Assembly: GCA_903832055.1 (NCBI GenBank)
Contig: CAILAC010000016.1
Coordinates: forward strand, 744,001-808,000
Direction: 5' to 3'
DNA length: 64,000 nucleotides
DNA from: an uncultured Acidobacteriota bacterium
GTDB lineage: Bacteria > Acidobacteriota > Terriglobia > Terriglobales > Acidobacteriaceae
Position numbers and translations under genes: made by a program. Each line of letters begins with the position of its first letter. Within the stretch, counting starts at the first letter, position 1. Positions 18,901-27,630 of this stretch are shown here, piece after piece. Under the pieces are notes generated by a model. The model saw nothing but the letters and a program-made list of their open reading frames with translations, was not told where the DNA came from and searched no databases.

Positions 18901-21900
18901 ACGCCGGAACATCCGTAGGCGCGCTGAGCGCAAAGTCTCCGGCGAGGGCACCGCCGCCGAGTCCGCCGATGCCGAAGGTCACCCCGCTCAGCGGCTCCTG
19001 CCCTGCATTACTCACCAGCACCGTAAACGCCAGGCTGGTGCGCCCCAGCACCACCTGCCCCAGGTTCAGGCTCGCCGGATTCACCGTCAGCATCGGCGGC
19101 GAAAGGCCCGTCCCCGTAAGACTGACTGCAGCCGAAGCCACTCCAACCGTACTCGTGCTCACGCTCATCGTCGCCGTTGTCCCACCCGTTGCGAGCGGCA
19201 CAAAGCTCACCTGGACGGTACACGAGGCTCCGGCCGCCAGACTCACCCCGCACGTCGTCGGGCCCACCACAAAGTTTGCTGCCCCCGGCCCCGAGAGCGA
19301 AAACCCCGGCGCTGCCAGCGGGGCTCCCCCGGAATTCTGCACAGTCAGCGTCCTCGCGCTGCTCGCGACGTTGATCTGCTCATTGCCAAAGGCAATGGCC
19401 GTTGGTGAGAGTACAAGCAAGGGCGGCCTGAGCACCGACCCAATCAGGTTCACATTCTGCGAACGAAGTGCGTCGGAGATCTGCAGCGTCCCCGTCTCTG
19501 TCTTGACCATCGACGGCGTGAAAAATACGGAAATCCCGCACGACGAATTCGCTGCCAGCACGCTGCCGCAATTGCTCACCGCGACAAAGTCCCCCGGAAA
19601 CGCCGAAACCACCGCCGTGCCAATGTTGGTCAACGGAAGCCCGCCGCTATTGGTCAGCCCCACCAGCAGCGCCGCTGAAGTCTGCCCGACAACGGTCGCC
19701 GGAAACGCCAGCATCGTGGTGGAAAGCGTATCCGTCGGCCCCGCAATCCCCGTCCCCCCCAGCACCGCGGACTGAGTCCCCACGCTGTCTGTCAGGGTCA
19801 GGCTGCCTGCCGCGCCACCGGCCTGCTTGGGCGCAAAGGCTACTGTCACCGCGCACGCCGCTCCCGCTGCCAGGGTGGTACCGCAGGTGGTCGCAGCCCT
19901 CACAAACGGCGTGCTCACCACCTGCGAACTGATCGTGACGCTGCTGCCTCCGACATTCTGCACAGTCACTGCCTGTGTTGCAGAGGTCTGCCCCACCTGC
20001 ACCGTTCCGAAGTTCAAACCAGCCGGCTGCAAGCTCACACTCCCCGTTGCAAGTCCTGTGCCCGTCAAGGGTGCCAGCAACTGCCCCCCCGCAACGTTGG
20101 CGCTGATCGCCAGGACTCCATTGCGCGCACCCGTACCGGTGGGCGAAAAGCTCACCCGAAGCGTGCAGCTTGTGCCTTTCGCCAGCACTACCCCGGTGCA
20201 GTTATCCGTCTCTGCGAAGTCCCCGGCAGCCGCCCCGGTCATGCTCACGGCGGTCACAGTCAGCGCCGTCGTCCCGGTCACTTTCAACACGATGCTTTGC
20301 GCCGCGCTGGTCGTTCCCACCGTCAGGCTGGCAAAGGTGAGCGCAGAGGGGCTCAACGTCGCCGTTGTTGTCGCCGCTCCCGCAGTTGCCAGAGGAGCCT
20401 CCCATACGCCGCGCCCGTAGGTCCCTGCCGTCAGCACCTGGCTTGCGCTTCCCGAGGGGGTCGCCAACAGCTGCGTCACCGGGCTCAGCGGCAAACCCGT
20501 TCCATAAACTGCCCAGCATCCACTCGTCGTTGCGCACGTAGCCACCGCCCGGGTTACGAATACACCCAGGTCCGTCGCAACATACACCGTATTCGCGTCC
20601 TGGGGATCGACCACGATCGCATTCGCCGGCGCATTGGGCAGATTGGACTGCAGCGAAACCCAGTGCTGACCTCCGTCCGTCGTTCGAAAGACCTGCACCA
20701 TCGGCTGCGCGGTTGTCCCAAACCCCGCAATCGTCGCATAGACCGTCCCGCCCGCCGCATCGTGCGGATCGGCATACAAACTGCTCACGTCCAGCTGAAA
20801 TGGATTCAGATTCAGCCCCAGGTTGGTCACCGGCGAAAACGTCAGGTCCGTCCAGCTCCCCGCCCCGCCACCGGCCGTCACGCTTCCGGCAAAAACATGC
20901 CCCGCCGCCAACCCGCCCCCATCCACGGCGCCAGCCATGCCCACATAGATCGCCTCGCCGCCACCCGCTACCGGCAGTGCCGTGATGCTGCGTATCAGCG
21001 AGTTCCCGTTGCAGCTCGCTCCGCCCGCCCCATCCAGAATCGGCGAGATTGCATTCGACCCCGACCACCCCGCGCCGTTCGCAGGCCCCCGCCACACCCG
21101 GCAGGTCCCAATCAGCAACTGCGTCGCATCAGCCGCGTCGACACGAAACTCCGCCGGAAACGGCATCGCCAACCCGTCACTGCTCACCTGCGCTTCCCCA
21201 ACTACCGCAGCCGTTCCGAACCCCGCCGGCGTGCACGCGGTCGATGAACTGCAATGGAAGATCGCCACCCCCGCCCCGTTGTTCGCGTACCAACTGTTCA
21301 GGTTGCTGCTCTGGTCAATCGCCACCGGGCCCCCCTCGCCACCCAGCACCTCGTTCCAGTTGCCCGTACCGTTGACAGCCTGATTCACCACCCCTGCGAA
21401 ACCATTCACCCCCAAGCCAGCCAGCAGCGTGGCTGCCGTCGCCGCCGGTTGCGCCAGGGAATCCACTTCAGCCAGTGATCCAAGTCCGCCGTTCAGGTTC
21501 TGAAAGTGCGCAGCATCTGTCGCTGCACACACCGAGCCCGTCTCGCCCACCGTATCCGTCGATCGCCACAATCCGCTGTCATTGCCCACAAACACCAGAG
21601 AGGGATTCCCCGCGTCCCACACCAGCGCATGTTGATATTCCCCTACCTGTGCGCTCATGCAGGTCGTCGAATTGGTCGTGTTGCGCCAAACGCAGCTATT
21701 CGCCAGGCTGCACCGCCACAAATCATTGGCCCCAGCAAACAGCACTGTGTCCTGCCCCAGGCCCAGCCCACCCGGCACCGCCGCCAGAGTCAGGTTGTAG
21801 TCCCCATTGGCAATGCGCGCATCCCCGCCCAGCCCGGAAACCTCCAGCGCCGCCGTATTCAGCCGCACGCCAAAGGTCATCGCCGCGGTTGTGCAACTGC

Positions 21901-23239
21901 CTGCGCTCAACCCGCACTGGTCCTGCCAGATGCCCTGGTCCTGGTTGTTCTCGTCAACCGTCCAGGCAAACGTGTCGCCAGTTTGCGGATTGACCGCCAG
22001 CGCCCCGCGAAAGACCGGGCAGCCCGCTACCCCGACATTCCCCGGTTGCGTCGGACAGTTCCCGCCCGTCATCGCCGACCCCGGCTGGCCATGAGGAAAA
22101 TCAGGGAGCCGCGTCCACGTCACCCCATCAGAAGACTGGTAGTATCCGTGGTACCGCACCGCCGCCACAAACACCTGCCGCACCGGATTCCACACCACTG
22201 CCGTCGCCGCGTTGCCCTCGGGCGCAGCAAACTGGTCGCCGGGCCCCTGCACGTCCTGGCCGTTCAGGTCCGTAATCCGCGCCAGATGCCAGCTTGCCCC
22301 GCCATCCTGCGAATAAAACAGCCCTGAAGCCCGCAACGGACTCGTCCCCGCATCCACGAGAGTCCCTTCATAGGCCTGGCTCACTGCGGCCACCACCAGC
22401 TGCGCACTGGTGGTACTCCAGGCAAAACCGGCAAAACCCTCACCCACAAAGGAATAGTCCCGTGTGTCCAGCCCAGTCTCCAGATCCACCGTCCGCGAAA
22501 TCAGCGACCAAGTCTGCCCCCCGTCCGTCGAGCGCAGCAACCCGGCCCCATAGTACGAATCCAGCGCATCATTCGGGTCGCCCAGCCCGGCAAGCACCAC
22601 CCCGGTTCCACCTGGCTGCACGGAAATCGCCCCCACGCTGACGCCGGCATCGGCCGCCCCGGCAAGCGCTCCCAGCGCGTCTGTTACCGGTACAAAGCGC
22701 ACGCTCCCCGCTGTCGACGCTGCCGCATTCTGGCTCTTCCACAAGCCTCCGCCCGTCGTTCCAACAAACAGCTTGTTCCCCGTCGCGTCAGATGAATCAA
22801 CCGCCAGCGAAGAAATCCGCCCCGTCACCACCCCAAATGTCGCAGAATTGACCCCCACGGGCCCGGCAGAGGTCCATGCCACCACGCCAGCCCCATTGGT
22901 GGTGGAATCGGGAAGCCCGGGATAAGTTGCCGCAGGTTTCCCCGCAGGCGGCATCCCCGGCCGCAAGCCACGCCGCGCCAGAAATCTCCGCGCCGCCCGC
23001 ACCCGAGGTGGCTTCAGCTCAGGTTCCAATCTCTTACGAAACCCAGTCTCCACTGAGCCGCCATTCTGCGGACCTATCTGCCAGGCCGCGCATGCCACCC
23101 CGCTCGGCCCAAAGCCAAGCAAAGCCAACAACAAGACCGATCCCCAGCCCGTTTTCCAGCCCGCTCCCCGCACAATCGCTCCCGGCACCGTCGAAACAGC
23201 CGCCATAGCCGCTGCCCTCCAATCGCCGAAAGCAAACAT
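15929..23239 (-). CDS. Giant exported choice-of-anchor D repeat protein with BNR-like propeller
   Basis: 2436 residues. After a signal-type hydrophobic stretch (residues 31-52), residues about 95-955 form a sialidase/sortilin-like propeller with Asp-box motifs (STDGGQTW, SQDGGASW, TTDGGQHW). Residues about 963-2256 contain twelve roughly 108-residue Ig-like repeats of the choice-of-anchor D/HYDIN type, each with an FG..VGQTS..Q.VT..N.G motif, a cysteine pair around CGTTLAAGASC and a terminal L.GTG. The C-terminal region has another Ig-like domain interrupted by two membrane helices (about 2335-2356 and 2370-2391), then a last Ig strand pair. It is likely a cell-surface or adhesion protein; the ligand is unknown. 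An alternative start is ATG at 23206. Confidence 0.8.
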   Translation of the reverse strand: MFAFGDWRAAAMAAVSTVPGAIVRGAGWKTGWGSVLLLALLGFGPSGVACAAWQIGPQNGGSVETGFRKRLEPELKPPRVRAARRFLARRGLRPGMPPAGKPAATYPGLPDSTTNGAGVVAWTSAGPVGVNSATFGVVTGRISSLAVDSSDATGNKLFVGTTGGGLWKSQNAAASTAGSVRFVPVTDALGALAGAADAGVSVGAISVQPGGTGVVLAGLGDPNDALDSYYGAGLLRSTDGGQTWSLISRTVDLETGLDTRDYSFVGEGFAGFAWSTTSAQLVVAAVSQAYEGTLVDAGTSPLRASGLFYSQDGGASWHLARITDLNGQDVQGPGDQFAAPEGNAATAVVWNPVRQVFVAAVRYHGYYQSSDGVTWTRLPDFPHGQPGSAMTGGNCPTQPGNVGVAGCPVFRGALAVNPQTGDTFAWTVDENNQDQGIWQDQCGLSAGSCTTAAMTFGVRLNTAALEVSGLGGDARIANGDYNLTLAAVPGGLGLGQDTVLFAGANDLWRCSLANSCVWRNTTNSTTCMSAQVGEYQHALVWDAGNPSLVFVGNDSGLWRSTDTVGETGSVCAATDAAHFQNLNGGLGSLAEVDSLAQPAATAATLLAGLGVNGFAGVVNQAVNGTGNWNEVLGGEGGPVAIDQSSNLNSWYANNGAGVAIFHCSSSTACTPAGFGTAAVVGEAQVSSDGLAMPFPAEFRVDAADATQLLIGTCRVWRGPANGAGWSGSNAISPILDGAGGASCNGNSLIRSITALPVAGGGEAIYVGMAGAVDGGGLAAGHVFAGSVTAGGGAGSWTDLTFSPVTNLGLNLNPFQLDVSSLYADPHDAAGGTVYATIAGFGTTAQPMVQVFRTTDGGQHWVSLQSNLPNAPANAIVVDPQDANTVYVATDLGVFVTRAVATCATTSGCWAVYGTGLPLSPVTQLLATPSGSASQVLTAGTYGRGVWEAPLATAGAATTTATLSPSALTFASLTVGTTSAAQSIVLKVTGTTALTVTAVSMTGAAAGDFAETDNCTGVVLAKGTSCTLRVSFSPTGTGARNGVLAISANVAGGQLLAPLTGTGLATGSVSLQPAGLNFGTVQVGQTSATQAVTVQNVGGSSVTISSQVVSTPFVRAATTCGTTLAAGAACAVTVAFAPKQAGGAAGSLTLTDSVGTQSAVLGGTGIAGPTDTLSTTMLAFPATVVGQTSAALLVGLTNSGGLPLTNIGTAVVSAFPGDFVAVSNCGSVLAANSSCGISVFFTPSMVKTETGTLQISDALRSQNVNLIGSVLRPPLLVLSPTAIAFGNEQINVASSARTLTVQNSGGAPLAAPGFSLSGPGAANFVVGPTTCGVSLAAGASCTVQVSFVPLATGGTTATMSVSTSTVGVASAAVSLTGTGLSPPMLTVNPASLNLGQVVLGRTSLAFTVLVSNAGQEPLSGVTFGIGGLGGGALAGDFALSAPTDVPACLLTGAGSSLNPGAGCNVQVIFAPSVLGVETATLTVSAANAQAATVSLTGTGTPLILLQANPAQVSFPATVVGQASASQTVTISNLGRQSANGIALTATAPYSVVPGLTTCKGNLAATSFCTVALSFSPTVVGDQPGTLTATVTNLGVAPATVALDGSGVAVGGIVLSPTLMTFGSVVVNATSTVQTVTLTNAGQASLAGLSVTVTGDFSLTANQCPETLDAGANCTIGLAFAPSTTGNRAGVLTASSSSAGLVPAVVGLTGNGIPAGVLTVTPAVVSFGAVTVGQTGPTQSVTVSNAGATTLGGMQFQVAGDYSLTQNHCPVQLASGVSCSLTVSFSPGVPGTRIGSVTINASTAGYTPVVVGLTGTGLPAAQLVVSPLQLGFGQTAVGSNSPELQLTVTNPGTGALSGLFFTTAAPFSVGTGSCGATLAAGGACGVPVTFAPTASGSQSGQVTISSTSLGVTPVVVPVAGTGVLPASLSLSPASLDFAGSTVGVSGAAQTVTVSNPGGFALSGLVFAKTGPAAGDFTLSSNNCGATLAGGASCSLLVSFAPSVIGGRQAFLTATSTTPGVASAATSLTGTGLTPAVLSMSPGQLSFAATLLGQLSAPQLVVVTNSGQSGIQDLQIVTTTGFALDGASTTCTATLNAGASCTVGVDSAPTTPGPQSGMVTASSALAALAGTVPATASLNGIGALPPGIVTMPAAQVQFGTTGVGLAGQPVTVVVSNPGTLSALTGLALIVDSEGISNGFGLSNNTCGTAEMPLTLAVGASCTVTVNFVPTRVGQLTGSLLMSSANGANQVNLSLGGLGFDFQIAATGGSSATVVRGQTAYYTIAVTPLGGQGGVFSLSCTNLPSNTSCVFSPPVLGPIRAPGSDSLSIATGAPTIAMLSRQTNWQVGGLLACGLIWLPWGWWRFRKGIGARRGKLWLRMMLLGLGLAAMTGGVSGCLNAGGTGGLVHLGGGTPPGSYAIQVNASSGGLTHSVQVTLEIN

Positions 23240-23753
23240 CGCCCCGGCAACGAGACATACGACTATTCATGCTTACGAAGCAGACCTGGAAAACCCGAGG
23301 AAACTCGCGCAGAAAAACAAAAGTGGTTGAAGCTTTTTCCTGTTTGGAAATTGGAGCCCATTATAGGCCGGAAGCCCGTCCGCTTTCACCAATTTCGCCA
23401 ATCCTGGCTAAGAAAGTATGCGCTGCGCCAGTGGAACCGACGGTTGATTTGCCGCCCGCGCGAGCCAACATCATCGAGGGGTGACTGGGATTCCGGATAG
23501 CACCTCTTCTAATCAACCGAGGGAAACCGCGTTTGAGAATGGTTACCTGATAGTGTTATGCGCATATTTATCGTTTTTACTGTCAATCCGTACCCGCCCG
23601 CTGCGGAAATAGCCCGGAATGGGTTTCGTTGGGAAGGGCTCTCACATGTCTGGCTCCAGATTGCGGAGTTGGATTGTCATTCTGCACAAAAAGATCGCTG
23701 GATGCGCACCAAAATCACCTTGTCGCCCTCGCCCCCCGCCCCTAACATTAGGC
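23240..23753. other. Intergenic region between divergent genes
   Basis: About 510 bp between the giant surface protein and the peptidase, which diverge, so both promoters should lie here. An open frame joined to the peptidase (from 23619) is extended upstream only by noncoding-looking sequence. No riboswitch or repeat was recognised. Confidence 0.4.
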
Positions 23754-25466
23754 ATGCTCAAGATTCCCGTATCCCTTCTGCTGCTGACGCTGGCCCTTTC
23801 CGCTCACTCCCCGGCCCAGTCCCAAAGCATCGCACCCAATCAGGCCAAAGGCTTCGCAACTCTGCAGCCCTCGACCCTCAGGAAGGACCTCTTCTATATC
23901 GCGAGCGACAAGCTTGAGGGCCGTATGAGCCTGACCTCTGGCGATGAAGCAGCGATCCACTGGATCGAGGACCAGTTCCGGCAGGCCCACCTCAAGCCTG
24001 CAGGCAAAGACACCCACGGCCAGCCCGGCTACCTGCAGAACTTTGACCTGATCGAGTACCGCCCCGACCGCCCCAACTCCACCCTGTTGCTCGACCGGAA
24101 AGGCATGCAAACTCTCTGGCACGCCCCTGAAGCAGTCGGTGCCTACAAACACGCTCTCGACCTCACCGCCCCGGTCGTCTTTGCCGGATACGGCATCACT
24201 GCTCCCGAGTTGGGCTATGACGATTACAAGGGTCTCGACGCCACGGGCAAGATCGTCCTCGTCTTTGATCACGAACCGCAGGAGGACGACCCACACTCAA
24301 TCTTCAACGGTACCGGCAACACCCGCTACGCCACCACCCGCGTCAAGCTGCTCAATGCCCAGGCCCACGGAGCGCTCGCCGTCATCACCGTCGCCGAACC
24401 CAACCGCCACCACCTCACCAACGCCGAGCGCTACGCCAAAATTGGCGGCAGCGCCCTCCGCGCCACCCCTCTGCCGCTCCAGGCCATTGCCGACGACGAA
24501 CTCCACATCCCCTCCATCCTTGTGCTCGACGATGTGGCGAAACAGTTGCTGGCCACCTCCGGCAGCACCCCCGGCGCCCTGCAGGCCGCAATCGACAAGG
24601 ACCTCACGCCGCAGTCCCGGCCCCTTCCCGATACGATTCTGACGCTCCATCTCCAGAACCTCAGCGAACGCCGCGGCACCACCAGCAACGTCGCCGCCCT
24701 GCTCCCCGGCAGCGACCCCAAACTGGCTCCGGAAACCATCCTCATCACCGCCCACCACGACCACGACGGCGTCGCCCCATGCTCTGGAGACCAGGGCGGG
24801 ATCGACGAAAATGGTCAGCCCACCCCCGCAGGCCCAAACTGCATCCAGACCTGGCACGGCGCGGATGACAACGGCTCCGGCACCGTCGGCGTCGTCAACC
24901 TGGCTCGCGCCTTTGCCGCCAACCCGACTCGCCCCAAACGCAGCATCCTCTTCGTTGTCTTTGCCTCAGAAGAGCGCGGCCTGCTCGGCGCGTACTGGAT
25001 GGCGGCGCATCCGCTGCGTCCTTTGGCGACCACGCGCGCGCAGATCAACTTCGACATGATTGGCCGCGACGAGATGGCCAGCCCACAGACCGACGGCCTC
25101 ATCCAGATTCCTGCCGACACTACCAACCGACTCAACCTCATCGGGGCCCTCTACTCCCCTACCTACAATCAGGTGGTCGCGGAAGAAAACAAAGCCGTCG
25201 GACTAACCCTCGACGACCGCTTCGACCATGAATCCGCGCTCAATGTCTTCTTCCGCAGCGACCAGTTCCCCTTTGTGCTGAAAAACATTCCGGCCTTCTG
25301 GTGGTTCACCGGCTTCCATCCCGACTACCACCACATCACCGACACGGCGGAGAAGATCGACTACCCCAAGATGGCCAAAATCCTCCAGCTCGCCTATCTC
25401 TCCGCCTGGCGCTTCGCCTCGGACAAGACCACCCCAGTCTTCATCCCCAACCCCAAACCGGAATAG
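23754..25466 (+). CDS. Exported M28-family zinc aminopeptidase with PA domain
   Basis: 570 residues from the ATG at 23754. A signal peptide (IPVSLLLLTLALSAHSPAQ) is followed by a PA-type insertion (VFAGYGITAPELGYDDYKG) and an M28 catalytic domain. Zinc ligands and catalytic residues are visible in order: TAHHDHDG, GADDNGSGTVG, FASEERGLLG, NFDMIGRDE and HPDYHHITDTAEKID. M28 enzymes remove N-terminal amino acids or act on peptides and glutaminyl residues; the exact specificity is unknown. It is transcribed alone, with a strong terminator 16 bp after the stop. Confidence 0.88.
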   Translation: MLKIPVSLLLLTLALSAHSPAQSQSIAPNQAKGFATLQPSTLRKDLFYIASDKLEGRMSLTSGDEAAIHWIEDQFRQAHLKPAGKDTHGQPGYLQNFDLIEYRPDRPNSTLLLDRKGMQTLWHAPEAVGAYKHALDLTAPVVFAGYGITAPELGYDDYKGLDATGKIVLVFDHEPQEDDPHSIFNGTGNTRYATTRVKLLNAQAHGALAVITVAEPNRHHLTNAERYAKIGGSALRATPLPLQAIADDELHIPSILVLDDVAKQLLATSGSTPGALQAAIDKDLTPQSRPLPDTILTLHLQNLSERRGTTSNVAALLPGSDPKLAPETILITAHHDHDGVAPCSGDQGGIDENGQPTPAGPNCIQTWHGADDNGSGTVGVVNLARAFAANPTRPKRSILFVVFASEERGLLGAYWMAAHPLRPLATTRAQINFDMIGRDEMASPQTDGLIQIPADTTNRLNLIGALYSPTYNQVVAEENKAVGLTLDDRFDHESALNVFFRSDQFPFVLKNIPAFWWFTGFHPDYHHITDTAEKIDYPKMAKILQLAYLSAWRFASDKTTPVFIPNPKPE

Positions 25467-25482
25467 CACTCAGAAACAGCAA

Positions 25483-25505
25483 GGCCGGGGAGAATTTCCC
25501 CGGCC
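25483..25505 (+). terminator. Intrinsic terminator after the M28 peptidase
   Basis: A perfect 9-bp stem GGCCGGGGA / TCCCCGGCC with a 5-nt loop, followed by a T-rich stretch (TTTCTTTTC at 25514-25522). It also separates the convergent VKOR unit. Confidence 0.7.
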
Positions 25506-25529
25506 GGTGCTCCATTTCTTTTCTCTGAA

Positions 25530-25721
25530 TTATCCCGCGATGCCAATCTGCCCCAGATGATGGCGCAACTGTGAGAGATAGGCCTTTATCAGAAACTCCT
25601 GCGTGCTCCGGTCCTCTCCTCCGACCCAGCACTGCGTCGTAAGCTTGTCCGCAGGCAGATGCCCGATTACCTGCTTCCGCGACCCGCCACTCTTCAGCAG
25701 TTCCGCAGCCGCGTCCTTCAA
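25530..25721 (-). CDS. Small protein encoded directly after the VKOR gene
   Basis: A 63-residue reading frame whose TTG start (25719-25721) abuts the VKOR stop codon, with GGGAGAAA about 8 bp upstream. It has a helical, charged N-terminus (MKDAAAELLKSGGSRKQVIGHLPADKL) and one cysteine (TTQCWVGGE). No known family is recognised. Position and ribosome-binding site argue for translation with VKOR, but the size and rare start keep confidence modest. Confidence 0.45.
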   Translation of the reverse strand: MKDAAAELLKSGGSRKQVIGHLPADKLTTQCWVGGEDRSTQEFLIKAYLSQLRHHLGQIGIAG

Positions 25722-26141
25722 CTAAACTTTCTCCCTGCCGCCAAACTGCCATCCCGCAGCGCTCAGCGCAATGACAGAAATAATCCCCAGCGAAGTAACG
25801 CAGTAGACGCACCACACCAGCAAGACATCCTTCTCAATATGGGTCAGATACAGAGAAAACCCCAGCCCCGCCACAGTCGCCGCCAGTACCAGTCGCTTCC
25901 TCCGCGCCAGCGCCAGGCCGCCAAGCCCCAGGTACCCGGCCATGCCAATCGCCGCCACCGGCACGTGATACAGCTCCGCGTATGGCGAATGGTTCACAAT
26001 TCCGCAATCCCACTTCTCATTGATTGAACACGCTTCTGTCTCCGTCGAATAATGTACCCGCAGCGCCAAACCCGCCACAACCACACCCGCCAATGCCAGC
26101 AAAGTAATCCAATATCGCATAGTTGAAAATCTACCAGCCAA
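25722..26141 (-). CDS. Vitamin K epoxide reductase (VKOR) family protein
   Basis: A roughly 139-residue four-helix membrane protein. It carries the loop cysteine pair in ACSINEKWDCG and the CxxC redox centre in LLVWCVYC, both needed for VKOR catalysis. Bacterial VKORs reoxidise a DsbA-like partner using quinone and so drive disulfide formation in the periplasm. No fused thioredoxin domain is present, so the partner must be encoded elsewhere. The TTG at 26141 has GGGAGG upstream; ATG at 26120 (MRYWITLL) is the alternative start. It is divergent from nadD. Confidence 0.85.
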   Translation of the reverse strand: MAGRFSTMRYWITLLALAGVVVAGLALRVHYSTETEACSINEKWDCGIVNHSPYAELYHVPVAAIGMAGYLGLGGLALARRKRLVLAATVAGLGFSLYLTHIEKDVLLVWCVYCVTSLGIISVIALSAAGWQFGGREKV

Positions 26142-26201
26142 ACCTCACCCCTCCCAAACACCAGGTCCCCGTTTCACGCCTTTGTCATCTAACATAGCCT
26201 G

Positions 26202-26879
26202 ATGCGTACAGCTTTCTTTGGCGGCAGTTTTGACCCGCCCCACCTCGGTCACATCGCTGTCGCGCGCGCCGCGCAGCAGGCTCTCCAACTCGACCAGGTC
26301 CTCTTCGCACCCGTCGGGCTGCAGCCGCTCAAGCCCGCCGGCTCCACCGCGCCCTTCGCTGACCGCGTTGCCATGACCCAGCTCGCCATCGCCGGCCAGC
26401 CTCACTTTGAAATCTGCACCATCGACGCCCCCGACCCCGCGCATGTCACGCCTAACTACACCGCAGACACCCTCATCCGCTTGCGCGGCACTCTGCCCAT
26501 CGCAGACCAGCTCTTTCTGCTGATTGGCGCCGATTCCTTCCGCACCTTGCCCCGCTGGCACCGCTCCGCTGAGATACCCTGCCTCGCCAGCCTCATCGTC
26601 GCCGCACGCCCCAACGAAGATCTATCCAACCTCGCCGACCATCTGCCGCGCGGCGTCACCTTGAATCAACTCGCCACCCCCGGTGCCCGCCAGCATGTGC
26701 GCTATCTCCTTCGCAACCCCGAAGGAACGCAGGCCTACCTCTACCTGCTGCCCAACCTCAACTTTGAAATCAGTGCCACTCAGCTCCGCCGCCAGATCCA
26801 GGGTCACCCCACCCGTCAGGCACCGCTCCTCGCGCCCGCTGTCCTCAGCTACATCCACCAGCACAATCTCTATCGATAA
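26202..26879 (+). CDS. nadD: Nicotinate-nucleotide adenylyltransferase
   Basis: A 225-residue nucleotidyltransferase with the adenylyl-binding motif GGSFDPPHLGH (residues 7-17) and the C-terminal ISATQLRRQI (ISSTxIR type) that binds ATP phosphates. NadD joins ATP and nicotinate mononucleotide to make deamido-NAD. In many bacteria it sits with rsfS or obgE; here it is isolated, divergent from VKOR and convergent with a secreted NTF2-like protein. Confidence 0.92.
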   Translation: MRTAFFGGSFDPPHLGHIAVARAAQQALQLDQVLFAPVGLQPLKPAGSTAPFADRVAMTQLAIAGQPHFEICTIDAPDPAHVTPNYTADTLIRLRGTLPIADQLFLLIGADSFRTLPRWHRSAEIPCLASLIVAARPNEDLSNLADHLPRGVTLNQLATPGARQHVRYLLRNPEGTQAYLYLLPNLNFEISATQLRRQIQGHPTRQAPLLAPAVLSYIHQHNLYR

Positions 26880-26889
26880 ACAGCCGTAA

Positions 26890-27489
26890 CTACTGCGCCT
26901 TGTCCGATTTGTCCGATTTGTCCGCCTTGTCGCCCTTTGAAAACAGCGGTATATGAAACGGCAGCTCCGCCTGCGACTTCGACTTGGTACGCGTCTTCCC
27001 CGGTGCATCCTCACGCAGCAGCGTCCGCTGGGCGTTCAGGCAAACCCAGTTCCCGTGCTGCCGCTGAAAGACGTGCGTAAAGATGCCCTTCTCAACCATC
27101 GCCGCGCCGCCAACCTTGTGCGTATACGTGTAAGCACCATTGGCCACCGCCACATCCCCCAGCATGCGCACCGTAATCACCCGCATCTCGATGGTCGCCG
27201 TCTTGTCTTCCTGGGTCAGCAGTCCCACCACCTGCTGGTTCCGCGTCGTAATGTCCCCACTCGAAGCAACATCCACAAACAACGGCGAAAGCACCAGCTC
27301 CAGGCCATACTGGTCCCGCTGGTTCAAGGCCGTGCTCCACGCATCCTCAACCTTTTGCAGCTCGCGAATCTCCGGGCTGTCCGCCTGCGTCGCAGTCGTC
27401 GGTTTCGCACCCTGGGCAACTCCAGCAGAGACACACGACACAAGTACAGCAACCAATACAGAGACACGCACAGCCATCGAAATCTTCAT
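26890..27489 (-). CDS. Exported NTF2-like (DUF4440/SnoaL-type) protein
   Basis: About 199 residues from the ATG at 27489 (AGGAG 6 bp upstream); an upstream in-frame start is less likely. A signal peptide (VSVLVAVLVSCVSAGVAQG) precedes an NTF2-like domain with VEDAWSTALNQRDQYGLELVLSP and FTHVFQRQHGNWVCLNAQRT, a DUF4440 pattern. The C-terminus is a short charged Lys/Asp/Ser repeat (KADKSDKSDKAQ). Function is unknown; related domains bind small hydrophobic ligands. It converges with nadD, 10 bp apart. Confidence 0.75.
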   Translation of the reverse strand: MKISMAVRVSVLVAVLVSCVSAGVAQGAKPTTATQADSPEIRELQKVEDAWSTALNQRDQYGLELVLSPLFVDVASSGDITTRNQQVVGLLTQEDKTATIEMRVITVRMLGDVAVANGAYTYTHKVGGAAMVEKGIFTHVFQRQHGNWVCLNAQRTLLREDAPGKTRTKSKSQAELPFHIPLFSKGDKADKSDKSDKAQ

Positions 27490-27630
27490 GAACACTCCTG
27501 TAAATGATGATAGTCCGCCCATCGCAGCCGACTTTTAGAAAAAGGGAATCCCACTTTTCAACACACCGCACAGCCAATTCAACAAAAATGCTTCCGCACA
27601 ACCACACCCGATCTTTCTACACTGATAAGG

